The notes under the pieces are model-generated. The model had not been told where the DNA came from, searched no databases, and was given only the letters and a program-made list of their open reading frames with translations. Shown here one piece after another: positions 11,101 through 19,389 of a stretch of DNA of 64,000 nucleotides. The stretch's first letter is position 1, and each line of letters begins with the position of its first letter. Both the position numbers and the translations under genes were made by a program. The DNA lies in the NCBI RefSeq assembly GCF_031127835.1, contig NZ_JARXHX010000002.1, positions 124,001 through 188,000 on the forward strand, read 5' to 3'. This DNA is from Pelagicoccus sp. SDUM812002 (lineage in GTDB: Bacteria > Verrucomicrobiota > Verrucomicrobiia > Opitutales > Opitutaceae).

Positions 11101-12601
11101 CATGGACCCTCAGGGCCGCTTGCAAATGATGAACAAGCACGGGCTTCTCTTGATGGGTATCGAGGACTTCTCCAAAGTGAGAGGCATGGAGTGGTGGTCT
11201 CTCTGGCCGGAAGAAGGTCGGGAGCGCCTGCGCGAAGCGGTTCAGCTCGCTCGAACTGGCGCTACGGATCGATTTCAAGCTGCCTGTCCATCGCCCGCTG
11301 GCGACCCTCGCTGGTGGGATGTCGTCGTGGCGCCAGTGGTCAGTGAATCGGGGAAAATCTCTCGGCTTATCGCGGTGCGGCGAGACGTGTCGTTGCAGAA
11401 AGCGACGGAGGAGCAATTGAGGGAATTGGCGGCTCGCTTGTCCAATGCCGACCAGCGGAAGGACGAGTTTTTGGCGACGCTGGCGCACGAGTTGAGAAAT
11501 CCGTTGGCCCCGATTCGCTCGGGCTTGGAAGTGATGAAGATGGCGCGGGCGGACGAATCCATGTTCGAAGAAGTGCGCGAAATGATGGAGCGGCAAACCT
11601 TGCAGCTGATAACGTTGGTCGACGATCTTCTGGATGTATCGCGGATCACGCTGGGCAAGCTAGAGTTGCGAAAGAGTCGAGTAGAGCTTGCCTCGATATT
11701 GACGAGTGCCCAGGAGGCTTCGCGACCTTTGGTGGAAGCGGCCGATCACCGTCTGAGGGTAGTGATGCCAAGTCGCCCGATTTATATCGATGCGGATCCG
11801 AATCGGATGGCTCAGATCATCTCGAACCTATTGAATAACGCCGCTAAATACACCCCTAGGGGAGGCGAGATTGAATTGTCGGTCGAATTGATCGGCGAAG
11901 AGGTAGAGGTGAAGGTTCGCGATAACGGGATTGGCATTCCCGAGGGAATGAAGGAGCAGATCTTCGAAATGTTCGCTCAAGTAGACCGGTCGTTTGAGAA
12001 CTCCTATGTAGGGCTTGGTATTGGTCTGACTTTGGTAAAATCGCTTGTAGAAATGCACGGCGGCCGGGTGGGGCTCGAAAGCGACGGTGAAGGAAAGGGG
12101 AGCTCGTTTAGCGTGCGTTTACCGGCATTACCGGAGGAGCGTAAGCCGGAGGGGCCAGGCGCGATGGAAAGCGACGGTGCTAGCGAATTGAAGAGGCGAG
12201 TTCTCGTGGTCGACGATAATGAGGCAGCGGCCAAGATGTTAGCTCTAGTGGTCAAGATGTTGGGCAATGAAGTGCGGACTGCAGCCGATGGAGTAGAGGC
12301 GATCGAAATCGCAGCCGACTATTTGCCGGAGGTCATACTGATGGACTTAGGGATGCCGCGCATGAGTGGAGACGAGGCGGCCCGCCATATTCGCAAGCAA
12401 CCTTGGGGGAAGGATATGTTTCTGGTCGCATTGACGGGATGGGGGCAGGAAAAGGACCGCCAGCGCACAGCGGAGGCCGGTTTCGATCGCCACCTCGTTA
12501 AGCCCTCGGAGCCGGACGAGTTGCGCAAGGTCTTGCGAGAGGCTGACGAGGCGAAAGAGAAGCGTATCAAAGATCGTTTTACAAAGGGAGACACACGGTG
12601 A
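8183..12601 (+). CDS. Hybrid sensor kinase with N-terminal AhpD/CMD-like domain
   Basis: A cytoplasmic hybrid kinase of about 1472 residues with no membrane helices. An alpha-helical N-terminal domain (about residues 10-220) carries Cys67, Cys72 and His76 in RFCEVRYCIARH, resembling the redox Cys-Cys-His motif of AhpD/carboxymuconolactone-decarboxylase-like proteins but with CX4C spacing. Then come PAS (about 246-365), GAF (375-520), PAS (535-660), GAF (670-830), two PAS (845-1095), HisKA with His1102 in LAHELRNP, HATPase (about 1205-1325) and a receiver with Asp1388 in LMDLGMP. A GTG at 8117 would add 22 residues, but ATG 8183 fits the domain better. Its stop overlaps the convergent kinase by 23 bases. 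Signal unknown; redox or peroxide sensing is inference. Confidence 0.88.
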   Translation: MEGSKTKKAYQTEAERRLGAVPHFFNLAPEKTGISENLWAAAKFGYFDNPLPSLFKERLFVYLSRFCEVRYCIARHVGFLIGMGNPSGDTDCTAETVEHVIDLIRSPLPRDEDLAACLQLLDVLDEPYDDLPETRSPEEEAILACASHVFLQSRHATRCYATLQRVFDEDSFQQLLLFLTFVRMAHFWTTVHPELKLEDDIAQLLSVQEHLAECILSDPESTAEMHSKIVSEELEALRKESKQARLLETTLASIGDAVIAADTQGRVTLLNPEAVALTGYSTEEALGKSLEEVFCRDDTGERGDLPLSLGENEGECIIVAKDGMKRPVEKTVSAIRDKAGSDLGSVLVFRDITERTRHDKLLDERAKLAGFGRDVGLALTSESTLGAMLQKCTESMVSQFDASFARIWIASEEDDVLELKASSGLYTHMDGEHSRMRIGEFKIGLIAQERKPHLTNSVVGDSRVHDQDWARKHGLVSFAGYPLMIEDRVLGVMAMFSRHPLSDAALEAMESVASGIALGVERMRSEERLRESELRYRLVGQAANDAIWDWDLLTDQVVWNDGMFGQFGYEARDVNSASSWWLERIHTDDRKRVGDDIHALIESGQSLWKAEYRFQRADGSYASVFDRGRVVQDSRGRAVRMVGSMLDISERKQIERRQAFLADLASATELVEDPDVVTFLMSRMLAEYLEVNQCAYLEIKDSESIVVMNDYSRGVPSPSGTWPLKLLGAECQSLLFANQPIVVCDVESDDRISSEVVKGCQSLGIRSAIGVPLHKNGKFTAGMGVSSMRPRQWTADEIEVVQIVAGRCWESLERSRAQRGLRESEERVRMAVQAADIGTWDLELSTGVLRWSDRCKEVFGLSHDAPIDYDVFLSLLHPDDRERTDAAVQRAFDPKGDGFYKIDYRVIWPDGSVRWIVASGEAIFREVKSKREAVRFVGTVLDITDRKEAEARLQASERFTRTILENTPDCIKVMDPQGRLQMMNKHGLLLMGIEDFSKVRGMEWWSLWPEEGRERLREAVQLARTGATDRFQAACPSPAGDPRWWDVVVAPVVSESGKISRLIAVRRDVSLQKATEEQLRELAARLSNADQRKDEFLATLAHELRNPLAPIRSGLEVMKMARADESMFEEVREMMERQTLQLITLVDDLLDVSRITLGKLELRKSRVELASILTSAQEASRPLVEAADHRLRVVMPSRPIYIDADPNRMAQIISNLLNNAAKYTPRGGEIELSVELIGEEVEVKVRDNGIGIPEGMKEQIFEMFAQVDRSFENSYVGLGIGLTLVKSLVEMHGGRVGLESDGEGKGSSFSVRLPALPEERKPEGPGAMESDGASELKRRVLVVDDNEAAAKMLALVVKMLGNEVRTAADGVEAIEIAADYLPEVILMDLGMPRMSGDEAARHIRKQPWGKDMFLVALTGWGQEKDRQRTAEAGFDRHLVKPSEPDELRKVLREADEAKEKRIKDRFTKGDTR

Positions 12602-13748
12602 ACTGCGTCCCATTTTCGTCTGAATCGAGATGTATCGTACCTTGATGGGCTTTGACGATTTCCGCGCAGATGTAGAGTCCGAGGCCCAGACCTTTGCGTT
12701 CTCCGTGGTTTCCTTTGGTGAACGGGTGAAACAGCGCGGACTGTTCTTTTCTAGGTATGGCGGCGCCTCCATTGCGAACCCGCAAGCGGAGATTGGGGCC
12801 GACTGCTTCGACCCAGACGTCCACGCCTTGGTCCGAAGGGCTGTGCGTAAGTGCATTGCCGAGCAAGTTGGTTACTAATTGGCGGAAGCGAATGGGGCTC
12901 AACGTGGCTTCGACATCTGTGGAGGCTTGGATGCAGATCTCACGGTCCGGATGAGAGATTTTGAGCTCGGACGTAACATCTCCCAGAATGGCCTTGGGGG
13001 CGACGGCTGTCTTGTCGCCAATGTCGAGGCCGTTTCCAAGTCGGCACCTTGAAAAGTCGCAGAGGTCCTCGATCATTTGATTCATGTGAACCGCGCTTTC
13101 GTAAGAAACTTCTGCCAGTTCTAGCTGATCGGGATCGCTCAACATTTCAGTCAGTAATTTAGCTGCGAAGGTAATGCTCGTGAGCGGAGACCTCAAGTCG
13201 TGGCCGAGTATCGCGATGAATTGTTCTCGGAGGACGCCGAGGGCGCGCTCGTCGTCGAGTTCGAATTGGGCGGTCTCAAGCGATTCCTCGATTTTAAGCT
13301 GTCGAGAAATGAGTTCGGCGAAAAGCCCGAGCGATGTCACAACTTTCGGAGGAAGTTGAGCGGGGGAGGAGTCGATGGCGCAGAGCGTTCCGAACACCTT
13401 GCCATCCGTCCGGTAGATAGGGAGGGCGATGTAGCTCTCGATCTGGTAAAGTTTAGGAGTATTGTGGGAGCAGTAGAAGGGATCGTTAGAAGCGTGCTCG
13501 ATCACGATGGCTTTCTCGTTGTCGTGTACCTCCTTGCAGAGGGTTGTAGCGACATCGAGTTGATCCCCGACGCTAAGTCCAAAGCCCATTTTGTCGTTTA
13601 TGGCACAAGCCGTCCATGAGCTCGAATCAACACGGGCGACAAATGTCATTCTCATACCGGTGAGCTCAGCCATGGCTTCCAGGATGACTGGGAGTGAGCT
13701 GATACGATTGATCGCAGCGATGTCGTCTAGGATGGGTGTGGATTCCAT
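12579..13748 (-). CDS. GAF-domain sensor histidine kinase
   Basis: A soluble histidine kinase of 389 residues. The N-terminal half is a GAF domain (about 15-155, with IALPIYRTDGKVFGTLCAID). A HisKA domain follows, with the phosphoacceptor His in ILGHDLRSPLTS. The ATPase domain has the N-box VTNLLGNALTHSP, a modified G1 region (LRLRVRNGG, where DxGxG-type residues are partly replaced) and the GLGLGLYICAEI G2 box. No receiver is attached and no response-regulator gene is adjacent. The 3' end overlaps the 3' end of the hybrid kinase on the other strand by 23 bases. Confidence 0.88.
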   Translation of the reverse strand: MESTPILDDIAAINRISSLPVILEAMAELTGMRMTFVARVDSSSWTACAINDKMGFGLSVGDQLDVATTLCKEVHDNEKAIVIEHASNDPFYCSHNTPKLYQIESYIALPIYRTDGKVFGTLCAIDSSPAQLPPKVVTSLGLFAELISRQLKIEESLETAQFELDDERALGVLREQFIAILGHDLRSPLTSITFAAKLLTEMLSDPDQLELAEVSYESAVHMNQMIEDLCDFSRCRLGNGLDIGDKTAVAPKAILGDVTSELKISHPDREICIQASTDVEATLSPIRFRQLVTNLLGNALTHSPSDQGVDVWVEAVGPNLRLRVRNGGAAIPRKEQSALFHPFTKGNHGERKGLGLGLYICAEIVKAHQGTIHLDSDENGTQFTVCLPL

Positions 13749-14036
13749 CTGATTTTGTATTAAGCGTGACCGTAGCCAGCGCGAGTCTTTATCCGGGGAT
13801 TTTGTCTCCTTTGACTTAAGTGTGAGCGTGTTAAGGGAAACCGAAGAAAAAGGTTATATACTCTTTAGACCGTGGTTTATCGATTTGAGCCGCACTTGAA
13901 CTACATCAGAACGAGTGTTCTCTGGCATCACTCCTTCCGTTCGGCGCCGTTGGTACACTCGCAGAATAAGTGTGTGGCGTACCGTGCTGAGTGGCACAAG
14001 TTCCTTCGTGAGGGAAGGAAGCTGCAGCCTTGCGAA

Positions 14037-15152
14037 TCAGAAATAACTAACGCTGTGGATGGGAGGTAGGGTGCTGGAAGCGATGGTCCAGATGTCACCG
14101 TGGTTCTTGGTGGTCCAGAGATTGCCAGTGGTACTGCCCATTGCGAGTTGGTGGCCACTTTCGTCGATCGCAAGTGCGTGTCGATAGACGAGATCGTAGG
14201 CATGCGTTTGCGGTAATCCTTCACTTAGCGCTTCGAAGCTTTCCCCACCGTCTCGGGTTCTGGTGACCACGAGTTTTCCGTTTACGGGGATGCGTTGCTC
14301 ATCCTTGATGGCAGGGACGAACCAGGCTGTATCCGGATTTTGGGGATGTACGGCAGCGGCGAATCCGAAGACACTGGGACCGGCTTCTTGTATTTCGGCG
14401 AAACTTTTTCCTCCGTCGACCGATTTGAAGATTCCGTTGTGGTGTTGTATCCAGAGGTGGTCGGGTGATGAAGGACATTGGACCATGATATGCGGATCTT
14501 GGGCCACCGGGTCGAAAGCCTGATCGGGAGGGAGATAGTCGTTTCTCAAGCCTTGTCCGATGAGGGACCAGCTTGCCCCGTCGTCAGTGGTTTCCCAAAC
14601 GCCGCCACAGGAGATGGCGACCGTGATGTGGCTCGAATTGCGAGGATCGACGCAAATGGAGTGGATTCCCGGATAGTCGTAGCCGCCGCCCATCCACTTG
14701 GCTCGCTCGGGCACGTCCCAGAGCGACTGGACGAGAGTCCAGTTGTCACCGTGGTCGTCCGACCTGAAGAGGCCTCCTGGGAGAGTGCCGCACCAGAGTC
14801 GACCCGGCTGATCAGCTCCCCCGGGAACGAGGGCCCAGATGAGCTCCAGTTTCCAAGGTATCTCGATCCCACGCATGGGGCAGCGGTCGGGCTCTCGTTC
14901 GTCAGGAAAATCTGGATACGTCGGGGTACTTATTTCATGCCAATCCGGTTTTACGTTGGTCTTTCGGTGAAGTTTCACTCCGAAATGGCCGTGGTTGAGC
15001 GCTGCATAACTATGCCCGCTTCGCGGGTCCACTATGGCGAGTGTGACGGAATCGCCAAGGAAGGCGGAGGATTGTATATTCCACTGATGGGGAGCAGATT
15101 GACCGAGGGTGAAGAGGCCCTTGCGAGTGCTCACGAGTAGTTTATTAGACAT
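14037..15152 (-). CDS. BNR/sialidase-like beta-propeller protein
   Basis: A 371-residue protein built from propeller blades with Asp-box-like motifs (SDDHGDNWT, TTDDGASWS, SVDGGKSF, TRDGGESF, TKNHGDIWT). This is the pattern of BNR-repeat/VPS10/exo-alpha-sialidase-like proteins. No signal peptide is visible, so it is probably cytoplasmic and unlikely to be a real sialidase. It is preceded by a MoaD/ThiS-like gene with only seven bases between them, so the two are very probably co-transcribed. Substrate and role are unknown. Confidence 0.8.
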   Translation of the reverse strand: MSNKLLVSTRKGLFTLGQSAPHQWNIQSSAFLGDSVTLAIVDPRSGHSYAALNHGHFGVKLHRKTNVKPDWHEISTPTYPDFPDEREPDRCPMRGIEIPWKLELIWALVPGGADQPGRLWCGTLPGGLFRSDDHGDNWTLVQSLWDVPERAKWMGGGYDYPGIHSICVDPRNSSHITVAISCGGVWETTDDGASWSLIGQGLRNDYLPPDQAFDPVAQDPHIMVQCPSSPDHLWIQHHNGIFKSVDGGKSFAEIQEAGPSVFGFAAAVHPQNPDTAWFVPAIKDEQRIPVNGKLVVTRTRDGGESFEALSEGLPQTHAYDLVYRHALAIDESGHQLAMGSTTGNLWTTKNHGDIWTIASSTLPPIHSVSYF

Positions 15153-15159
15153 GTATGAG

Positions 15160-15429
15160 TTATCCTCCGGATAGGGCTTGCATGATGAATATTTCGTCGT
15201 GGTCCTCCACGGGCTGGGCGAATTGTTTGCGATCTCGGATGGCTTGCCCGTTCACGAGGATAGCCATGTGTCGGTGGAGTGAGCCTTGATCGTCGAGCAC
15301 GTAACCTTTGAGTCGCGGGTGTTGGGAGAACACGAGATCTAAGGCTTCGGCGACAGTGGATGCGGCAACGACTTGTTCGGGACAGTCGACATGGCGGCGT
15401 AGATTCGAGGTGAAAGATACCTTGGGCAC
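15160..15429 (-). CDS. MoaD/ThiS-family ubiquitin-like protein
   Basis: An 89-residue protein with the beta-grasp carrier pattern: VSFTSNLRRHV at the start, then AEALD in the helix, ILVNGQAI in the middle, and the ending DEIFIMQALSGG with a C-terminal Gly-Gly. The family carries sulfur as a thiocarboxylate or is conjugated to proteins. No MoaE, MoeB, ThiF or Jab-type protease is adjacent. Its only close neighbour is the propeller gene seven bases downstream, so it is unlikely to be the house-keeping molybdopterin subunit and is more likely a dedicated partner of that protein (inference). Confidence 0.85.
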   Translation of the reverse strand: MPKVSFTSNLRRHVDCPEQVVAASTVAEALDLVFSQHPRLKGYVLDDQGSLHRHMAILVNGQAIRDRKQFAQPVEDHDEIFIMQALSGG

Positions 15430-15572
15430 AGAGCGGAGAATCTAGAAATGAAGTTAAGCTTTTGGCAATGCTGGAGAGAGTGAAGTTCTGGTTTCGGAAA
15501 TTCTCAGACGGCTTGATCCTTTGCGTGCCAGAGGATTTGGTTGGGTTGCTTGGTAGAAGTCGCTCCTTCAGC

Positions 15573-17171
15573 TTAGGGGCTGGGCCTTGGTTTGATTGGA
15601 TGCAGGATCGCCTGCAGGGTGTTATTTTCGACCTTCTGATCTGAGCTGGTCCTACCTAGGCTTACTGCTGCGGAGATGGGGTAGCCCTCCTCGAGTTCGC
15701 TCGATCCTAAGGTGAGCATGTGGCTGGCGCTTTGTCCGGGCTCCAGGGCACCGAGGTAGATTTCCTGGGTGATGCCATTTGGCAAAGTATAGCTGAGGCT
15801 TGCGGTGGGGATAGATTCAGTGCCGCGGTTTTGAGCGGTTAGGTAAAGGGTGTGTGGCTCGTCTTCGTTTGGGTTGGGTGCGAGGTAAATATCTGCGAGG
15901 GCGAGATCGGTATAGGATGTATTTGATGCAAGACTACGTTGTAAATCAATATAACCGAGACCCAGATGCCGGTCGGCACCGGGTAATCCGCTGTCGTTAG
16001 CGTTTGCGATGAGGATCTGTGCAGCTTTCTCTACGGAGATATCGAGCTCGGAGCTTATAACGGCGATTGCTCCTGAAACGTAGGGCGCCGAGGCGGAGGT
16101 GCCTGTGAAGCTAATCCATTTCTCTTCCTCCCAGGCTGCGTAGACGCCGACTCCCGGCGCTGCTAAGTCGATAGAGTCGCTCTGATTGGAGAAAGAGGTG
16201 GGGTGTCCCTCCGCGTCGATCGCAGCAACGGTGATTACAGAATCGTAGGCTGCAGGATAGGGTAAGGTGGCGGCGCTCTCGTTACCTGCGGAAGCGACGA
16301 GGACCACGCCTTGTGAGTTCGCATACGAGATGGCGTTGGCTAGCGCTTGGTTGGTGCCGTAGCTACCAAGACTCATGTTTATAATATTCGCGCCGGCATC
16401 TACAGCTTGCACGATGGCTGTAGATAGCGAGTAGACATCTCCCAATCCATCCGAATCCAGAACCTGGATACTTATGAGGTCGGCTTTGGGAGCGATTCCA
16501 ATGCCGTCTTGCCCTGCGATAAGCGAGGCAACCGCAGTTCCGTGTGAGAGGTAGTCTTGACTGGAAGCTGTGCTGATTTGAGTGAGTTTTACTGTGTTGA
16601 ATGTACTGTGATTACGGATACCAGTGTCGAGCACGGCGATTTTAACCCCTTGGCCCGCAGCGCTGCTGTTCTGAACTGCGTTCATGAAGGTCATCGCGCC
16701 ACCGCCGAAAGCCTTGTCTTGGACTAACGTATCGGTGGCGATGGGCATGGGGGGGAGTAAAGTGAAATTATTGTCGGATTGGGCGTTTGGGGCTAACGTC
16801 TGAAGATCAATGTCTGCGGTGGTTCGAATTCGCAGCGATCTTAATGTGTCGTTTTGGGCGAGAACCTCGATTCCATTGAGCGCACGCGCGAGGAAGCGGC
16901 GATAGTCGGTCTGGTTTGAGAAAGAAAGTATCTGTTCGTTCGCTATGGAGTGGCTGGGGCTCGCGGTGCCGCGACGGGTTTTCCCTAGCGGGTCGATGAC
17001 GGGCTCAAGAGTTTCAGAAGGAGCGCCTTCGGGCGGTTGTGCCCCGAACGGCTCAGCGGAGATCTCGCTTGAGTTATCGTCTTGGCTGCGTAGCCAGAGC
17101 CAGGAGGTCACAGAAAGAATCAACACGCAGAGTGCAGTGGCGATTGCTGGGGGTAGGGGTCGACAGTCCAT
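15573..17171 (-). CDS. Subtilisin-family (S8) serine protease
   Basis: A 532-residue protein with an uncleaved-looking N-terminal hydrophobic segment (about residues 9-27), a low-complexity linker, and a subtilase domain from about residue 165 to 420. The catalytic triad is visible: Asp182 in AVLDTGI, His210 in SHGTAVASL and Ser359 in GTSASAP, with the oxyanion Asn in ASAGNES. A C-terminal beta-rich region (about 425-532, CARDB-like, with LTAQNRGT) follows. It is predicted to act outside the inner membrane. No lipobox and no sorting motif were seen. The gene stands alone, oriented like its neighbours. Confidence 0.9.
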   Translation of the reverse strand: MDCRPLPPAIATALCVLILSVTSWLWLRSQDDNSSEISAEPFGAQPPEGAPSETLEPVIDPLGKTRRGTASPSHSIANEQILSFSNQTDYRRFLARALNGIEVLAQNDTLRSLRIRTTADIDLQTLAPNAQSDNNFTLLPPMPIATDTLVQDKAFGGGAMTFMNAVQNSSAAGQGVKIAVLDTGIRNHSTFNTVKLTQISTASSQDYLSHGTAVASLIAGQDGIGIAPKADLISIQVLDSDGLGDVYSLSTAIVQAVDAGANIINMSLGSYGTNQALANAISYANSQGVVLVASAGNESAATLPYPAAYDSVITVAAIDAEGHPTSFSNQSDSIDLAAPGVGVYAAWEEEKWISFTGTSASAPYVSGAIAVISSELDISVEKAAQILIANANDSGLPGADRHLGLGYIDLQRSLASNTSYTDLALADIYLAPNPNEDEPHTLYLTAQNRGTESIPTASLSYTLPNGITQEIYLGALEPGQSASHMLTLGSSELEEGYPISAAVSLGRTSSDQKVENNTLQAILHPIKPRPSP

Positions 17172-17298
17172 AAGGGGAGGCGAAGCCGCTAGGATGAAGA
17201 GGCTCCGCCGCCGAGACTAGCTTCGAGTGTGAGTTTGATAGAATATTCGGATGGCATGGCGTATCGGCTCATGCATCCGCTAGATGTCAGTAGTTGTC

Positions 17299-19035
17299 CT
17301 AGAAGAGCTCAATGTTGTCGCAGCTGAGCGACTTGGAGGAAGCGGCACGGCTTTCAAGGCGTTTGTCTATTTCGAGATCGAATGCTTGGGTTTGGTCCGC
17401 GTTGTGGATGCGGGTGTGCATGGCTCCTCGTTTTTCATTTAGGAGGCTGTCTATCTCGGCTTCGATTTTCAGTCGCAGGGCGGGCTTGAGCTTCTCGAGA
17501 TTAGCTTGGGCGCGAAGATCTCTCGCGAATTGGTCGAGGGTATCGGTCTGATCGACGAGCCGGGATAGGCTTTCGGTGTCCTCATTGGAGAAGCTTGTTA
17601 CGATCTGGCTCAGGCTTGCCACGATCTCGAGGGAGTGGAGGGTGCTGTCGCGTAGCTTGTGCAGGTCTGCCTCCAGGCCGGGAGCGAGCTTTTCAACGTG
17701 GGCGAGCTGGGTTTTCGCATCGTCCCACTCGGACTGGATGGTTCCCACGAGCTCTTCGATGGCTTCGTGCAGCTTGTTGATTTGGCTGGCGGTGCAGTTT
17801 CCGAGATGGCGGAGTTCCGCGGAAATGTCTGCGGTTCGGGCGGCGAGGACTTCCAATCCGCTTCCTTCGCCGACTTGTATGGATCTGACCTGAGCGTTGA
17901 GGGCGATGAACTGAATCTTGATCGAAACTTCGAAGACGATGGCAGACAGTTCCTTGGTCAGGGTTTGGACGGGCTGAATAGCGTCCCGAGAGTCCTGGGA
18001 GAGTCGGATGCTATGGGTGAGCATGGAGCGAATCGATTCGAGCGATTCCAAGAGGATCTGCACCATGCCATCGGCGGAGGCGGTGATGTTCTCGAACTGA
18101 TCCATAGTGGTGGCTGATCGGTAGAGCTCCTTCGCCCGGTAGTCGATCGCGTTGAGACCGTCGTTGAGCTCGTTGGAGGATTGTCGAATCTCCTCGGCCG
18201 CGGTCTCGATTTGGGTGGCCGTGTAAACCAGCCAGCTGCATTGCGAGACTTCCTCTGGTTTTCGGCCGAGGTCGCGAAGGATCGTCTCGCATCTCTGGCG
18301 GATGATGTCCTCGTACTGTAGCGACATGACGAGTTTTCCGATAGCTTGCTCGAAGCCGTCGGCGTGTTGGTCGAGATCAGCGGAGCAGCGAGAGTTACTT
18401 TCGATCTGCTGCTTCAGGTCTTTGATGGCGTTGGCGATTTCGGCCTGTTTTCCGGAAATGAGTTTCGATTGTAATTTGCGCTCACTCTGGGTGTTCTTCT
18501 CTGCGGTTACGATGGCGTTGCGGGCATCCTGCAGGTTCTTGATGTTTTTCTGGAATGTTTCGTCGACCAGAACGTGAAGGTGGGAGATTTCTTCAGCGAC
18601 GGAGTGGAAGGTTTGGCGGTTTTCCTCCGATAGTTGCGAGGCCTCGATCTTGAAGAAAACGAGCATGAACTTGAGGGGTTCGAGCGAGGAAACCATGTCG
18701 TTTTGCATTTGCAGCAGTCCGCCCGCGCTTTGTTGGCTGTCCAGCATGAGCTCTTGGTTTCGCGGTTGGTGATCGAGGCAGCCGTTCAGGAAGCTCATGG
18801 GGGACTCGAGGACCTCCGCTACCTGCAGCAAGAGTTTCGTGCTGTCGTTTTGTCCTCCTGCTGAATCGAGCAGCACTTCGCAGTCTTCGCGAAGGCGTTT
18901 CGTCTTCTCGTCGATCAAGTCCAGGTTGTTGCTGATGCCACGAAAGACGTCCTCCACCTCCCTGATCGTACGGTGTATATGGCTTCTCAGGTCTGTCCAC
19001 TGAACCACTCGTTCCTGCTTTTGAAACAAGCTCAT
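17299..19035 (-). CDS. Soluble MCP-like coiled-coil protein
   Basis: About 578 residues from ATG 19033-19035 (a GTG at 19074, six bases after the STAS stop, is an alternative). It is almost entirely helical with no membrane segment. Near residue 385 the segment IKIQFIALNAQVRSIQVGEGSGLEVLAARTADI follows the hairpin-tip pattern of methyl-accepting proteins (IAxQTNLLALNAxIEAARAGExGxGFAVVA), but with several substitutions. The LQYEDIIRQRCE segment is another motif often found in chemosensory coiled coils. It follows the STAS and receiver-phosphatase genes and is probably in the same operon. It may be a cytoplasmic transducer feeding the CheA encoded on the opposite strand, or a signal-output scaffold (inference). 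Confidence 0.72.
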   Translation of the reverse strand: MSLFQKQERVVQWTDLRSHIHRTIREVEDVFRGISNNLDLIDEKTKRLREDCEVLLDSAGGQNDSTKLLLQVAEVLESPMSFLNGCLDHQPRNQELMLDSQQSAGGLLQMQNDMVSSLEPLKFMLVFFKIEASQLSEENRQTFHSVAEEISHLHVLVDETFQKNIKNLQDARNAIVTAEKNTQSERKLQSKLISGKQAEIANAIKDLKQQIESNSRCSADLDQHADGFEQAIGKLVMSLQYEDIIRQRCETILRDLGRKPEEVSQCSWLVYTATQIETAAEEIRQSSNELNDGLNAIDYRAKELYRSATTMDQFENITASADGMVQILLESLESIRSMLTHSIRLSQDSRDAIQPVQTLTKELSAIVFEVSIKIQFIALNAQVRSIQVGEGSGLEVLAARTADISAELRHLGNCTASQINKLHEAIEELVGTIQSEWDDAKTQLAHVEKLAPGLEADLHKLRDSTLHSLEIVASLSQIVTSFSNEDTESLSRLVDQTDTLDQFARDLRAQANLEKLKPALRLKIEAEIDSLLNEKRGAMHTRIHNADQTQAFDLEIDKRLESRAASSKSLSCDNIELF

Positions 19036-19080
19036 GCGGAGGGGGGGTAATCGGTCTTTGATACGTTTTAGCACGGTTGT

Positions 19081-19377
19081 TCAGGGGCCGACGATTTCTG
19101 CCTTTTGGTCGAGACGAGTGAATGTACAAATGCGTTTGAGGCTATTGTTGCCGATCAGCATGCGTACCCGGGCTTTGCGAGCGGCTACCGTTTTTATTGC
19201 TTTAACGATAACGTTGAGCCCAACGGAATCGACCAGGCGGGATGCGCGCAGGTCTAGGTTTAGTATTCCATTTTCAGATACGTTTTGGATGATGGACTCA
19301 ATGCGAGACCAATGAAGGCTCGCGTTGGTACTGACGATGTCGCCGTCGACTTTGTAGGTTTGGGAGTCTCGTTGCAT
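19081..19377 (-). CDS. STAS-domain anti-sigma factor antagonist (HsbA/RsbV-like)
   Basis: A 98-residue single STAS domain. It begins MQRDSQTYKVDGDIVSTNAS and contains LDLRASRLVDSVGLNVI. The Ser in the D-S-x-G-L motif is the position phosphorylated by anti-sigma kinases in relatives such as RsbV. It lies 12 bases downstream of a receiver-PP2C-kinase gene, whose kinase and phosphatase activities would set its phosphorylation state. The arrangement resembles HsbR-HsbA of Pseudomonas. The downstream target (anti-sigma factor or other client) is not in the window. Confidence 0.85.
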   Translation of the reverse strand: MQRDSQTYKVDGDIVSTNASLHWSRIESIIQNVSENGILNLDLRASRLVDSVGLNVIVKAIKTVAARKARVRMLIGNNSLKRICTFTRLDQKAEIVGP

Positions 19378-19389
19378 TTGCTGGCTGCT

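Noticed and set aside
14001-14020. Seven-base inverted repeat TTCCTTC/GAAGGAA as terminator of the propeller gene
   Set aside because: No T tract follows on the minus strand.
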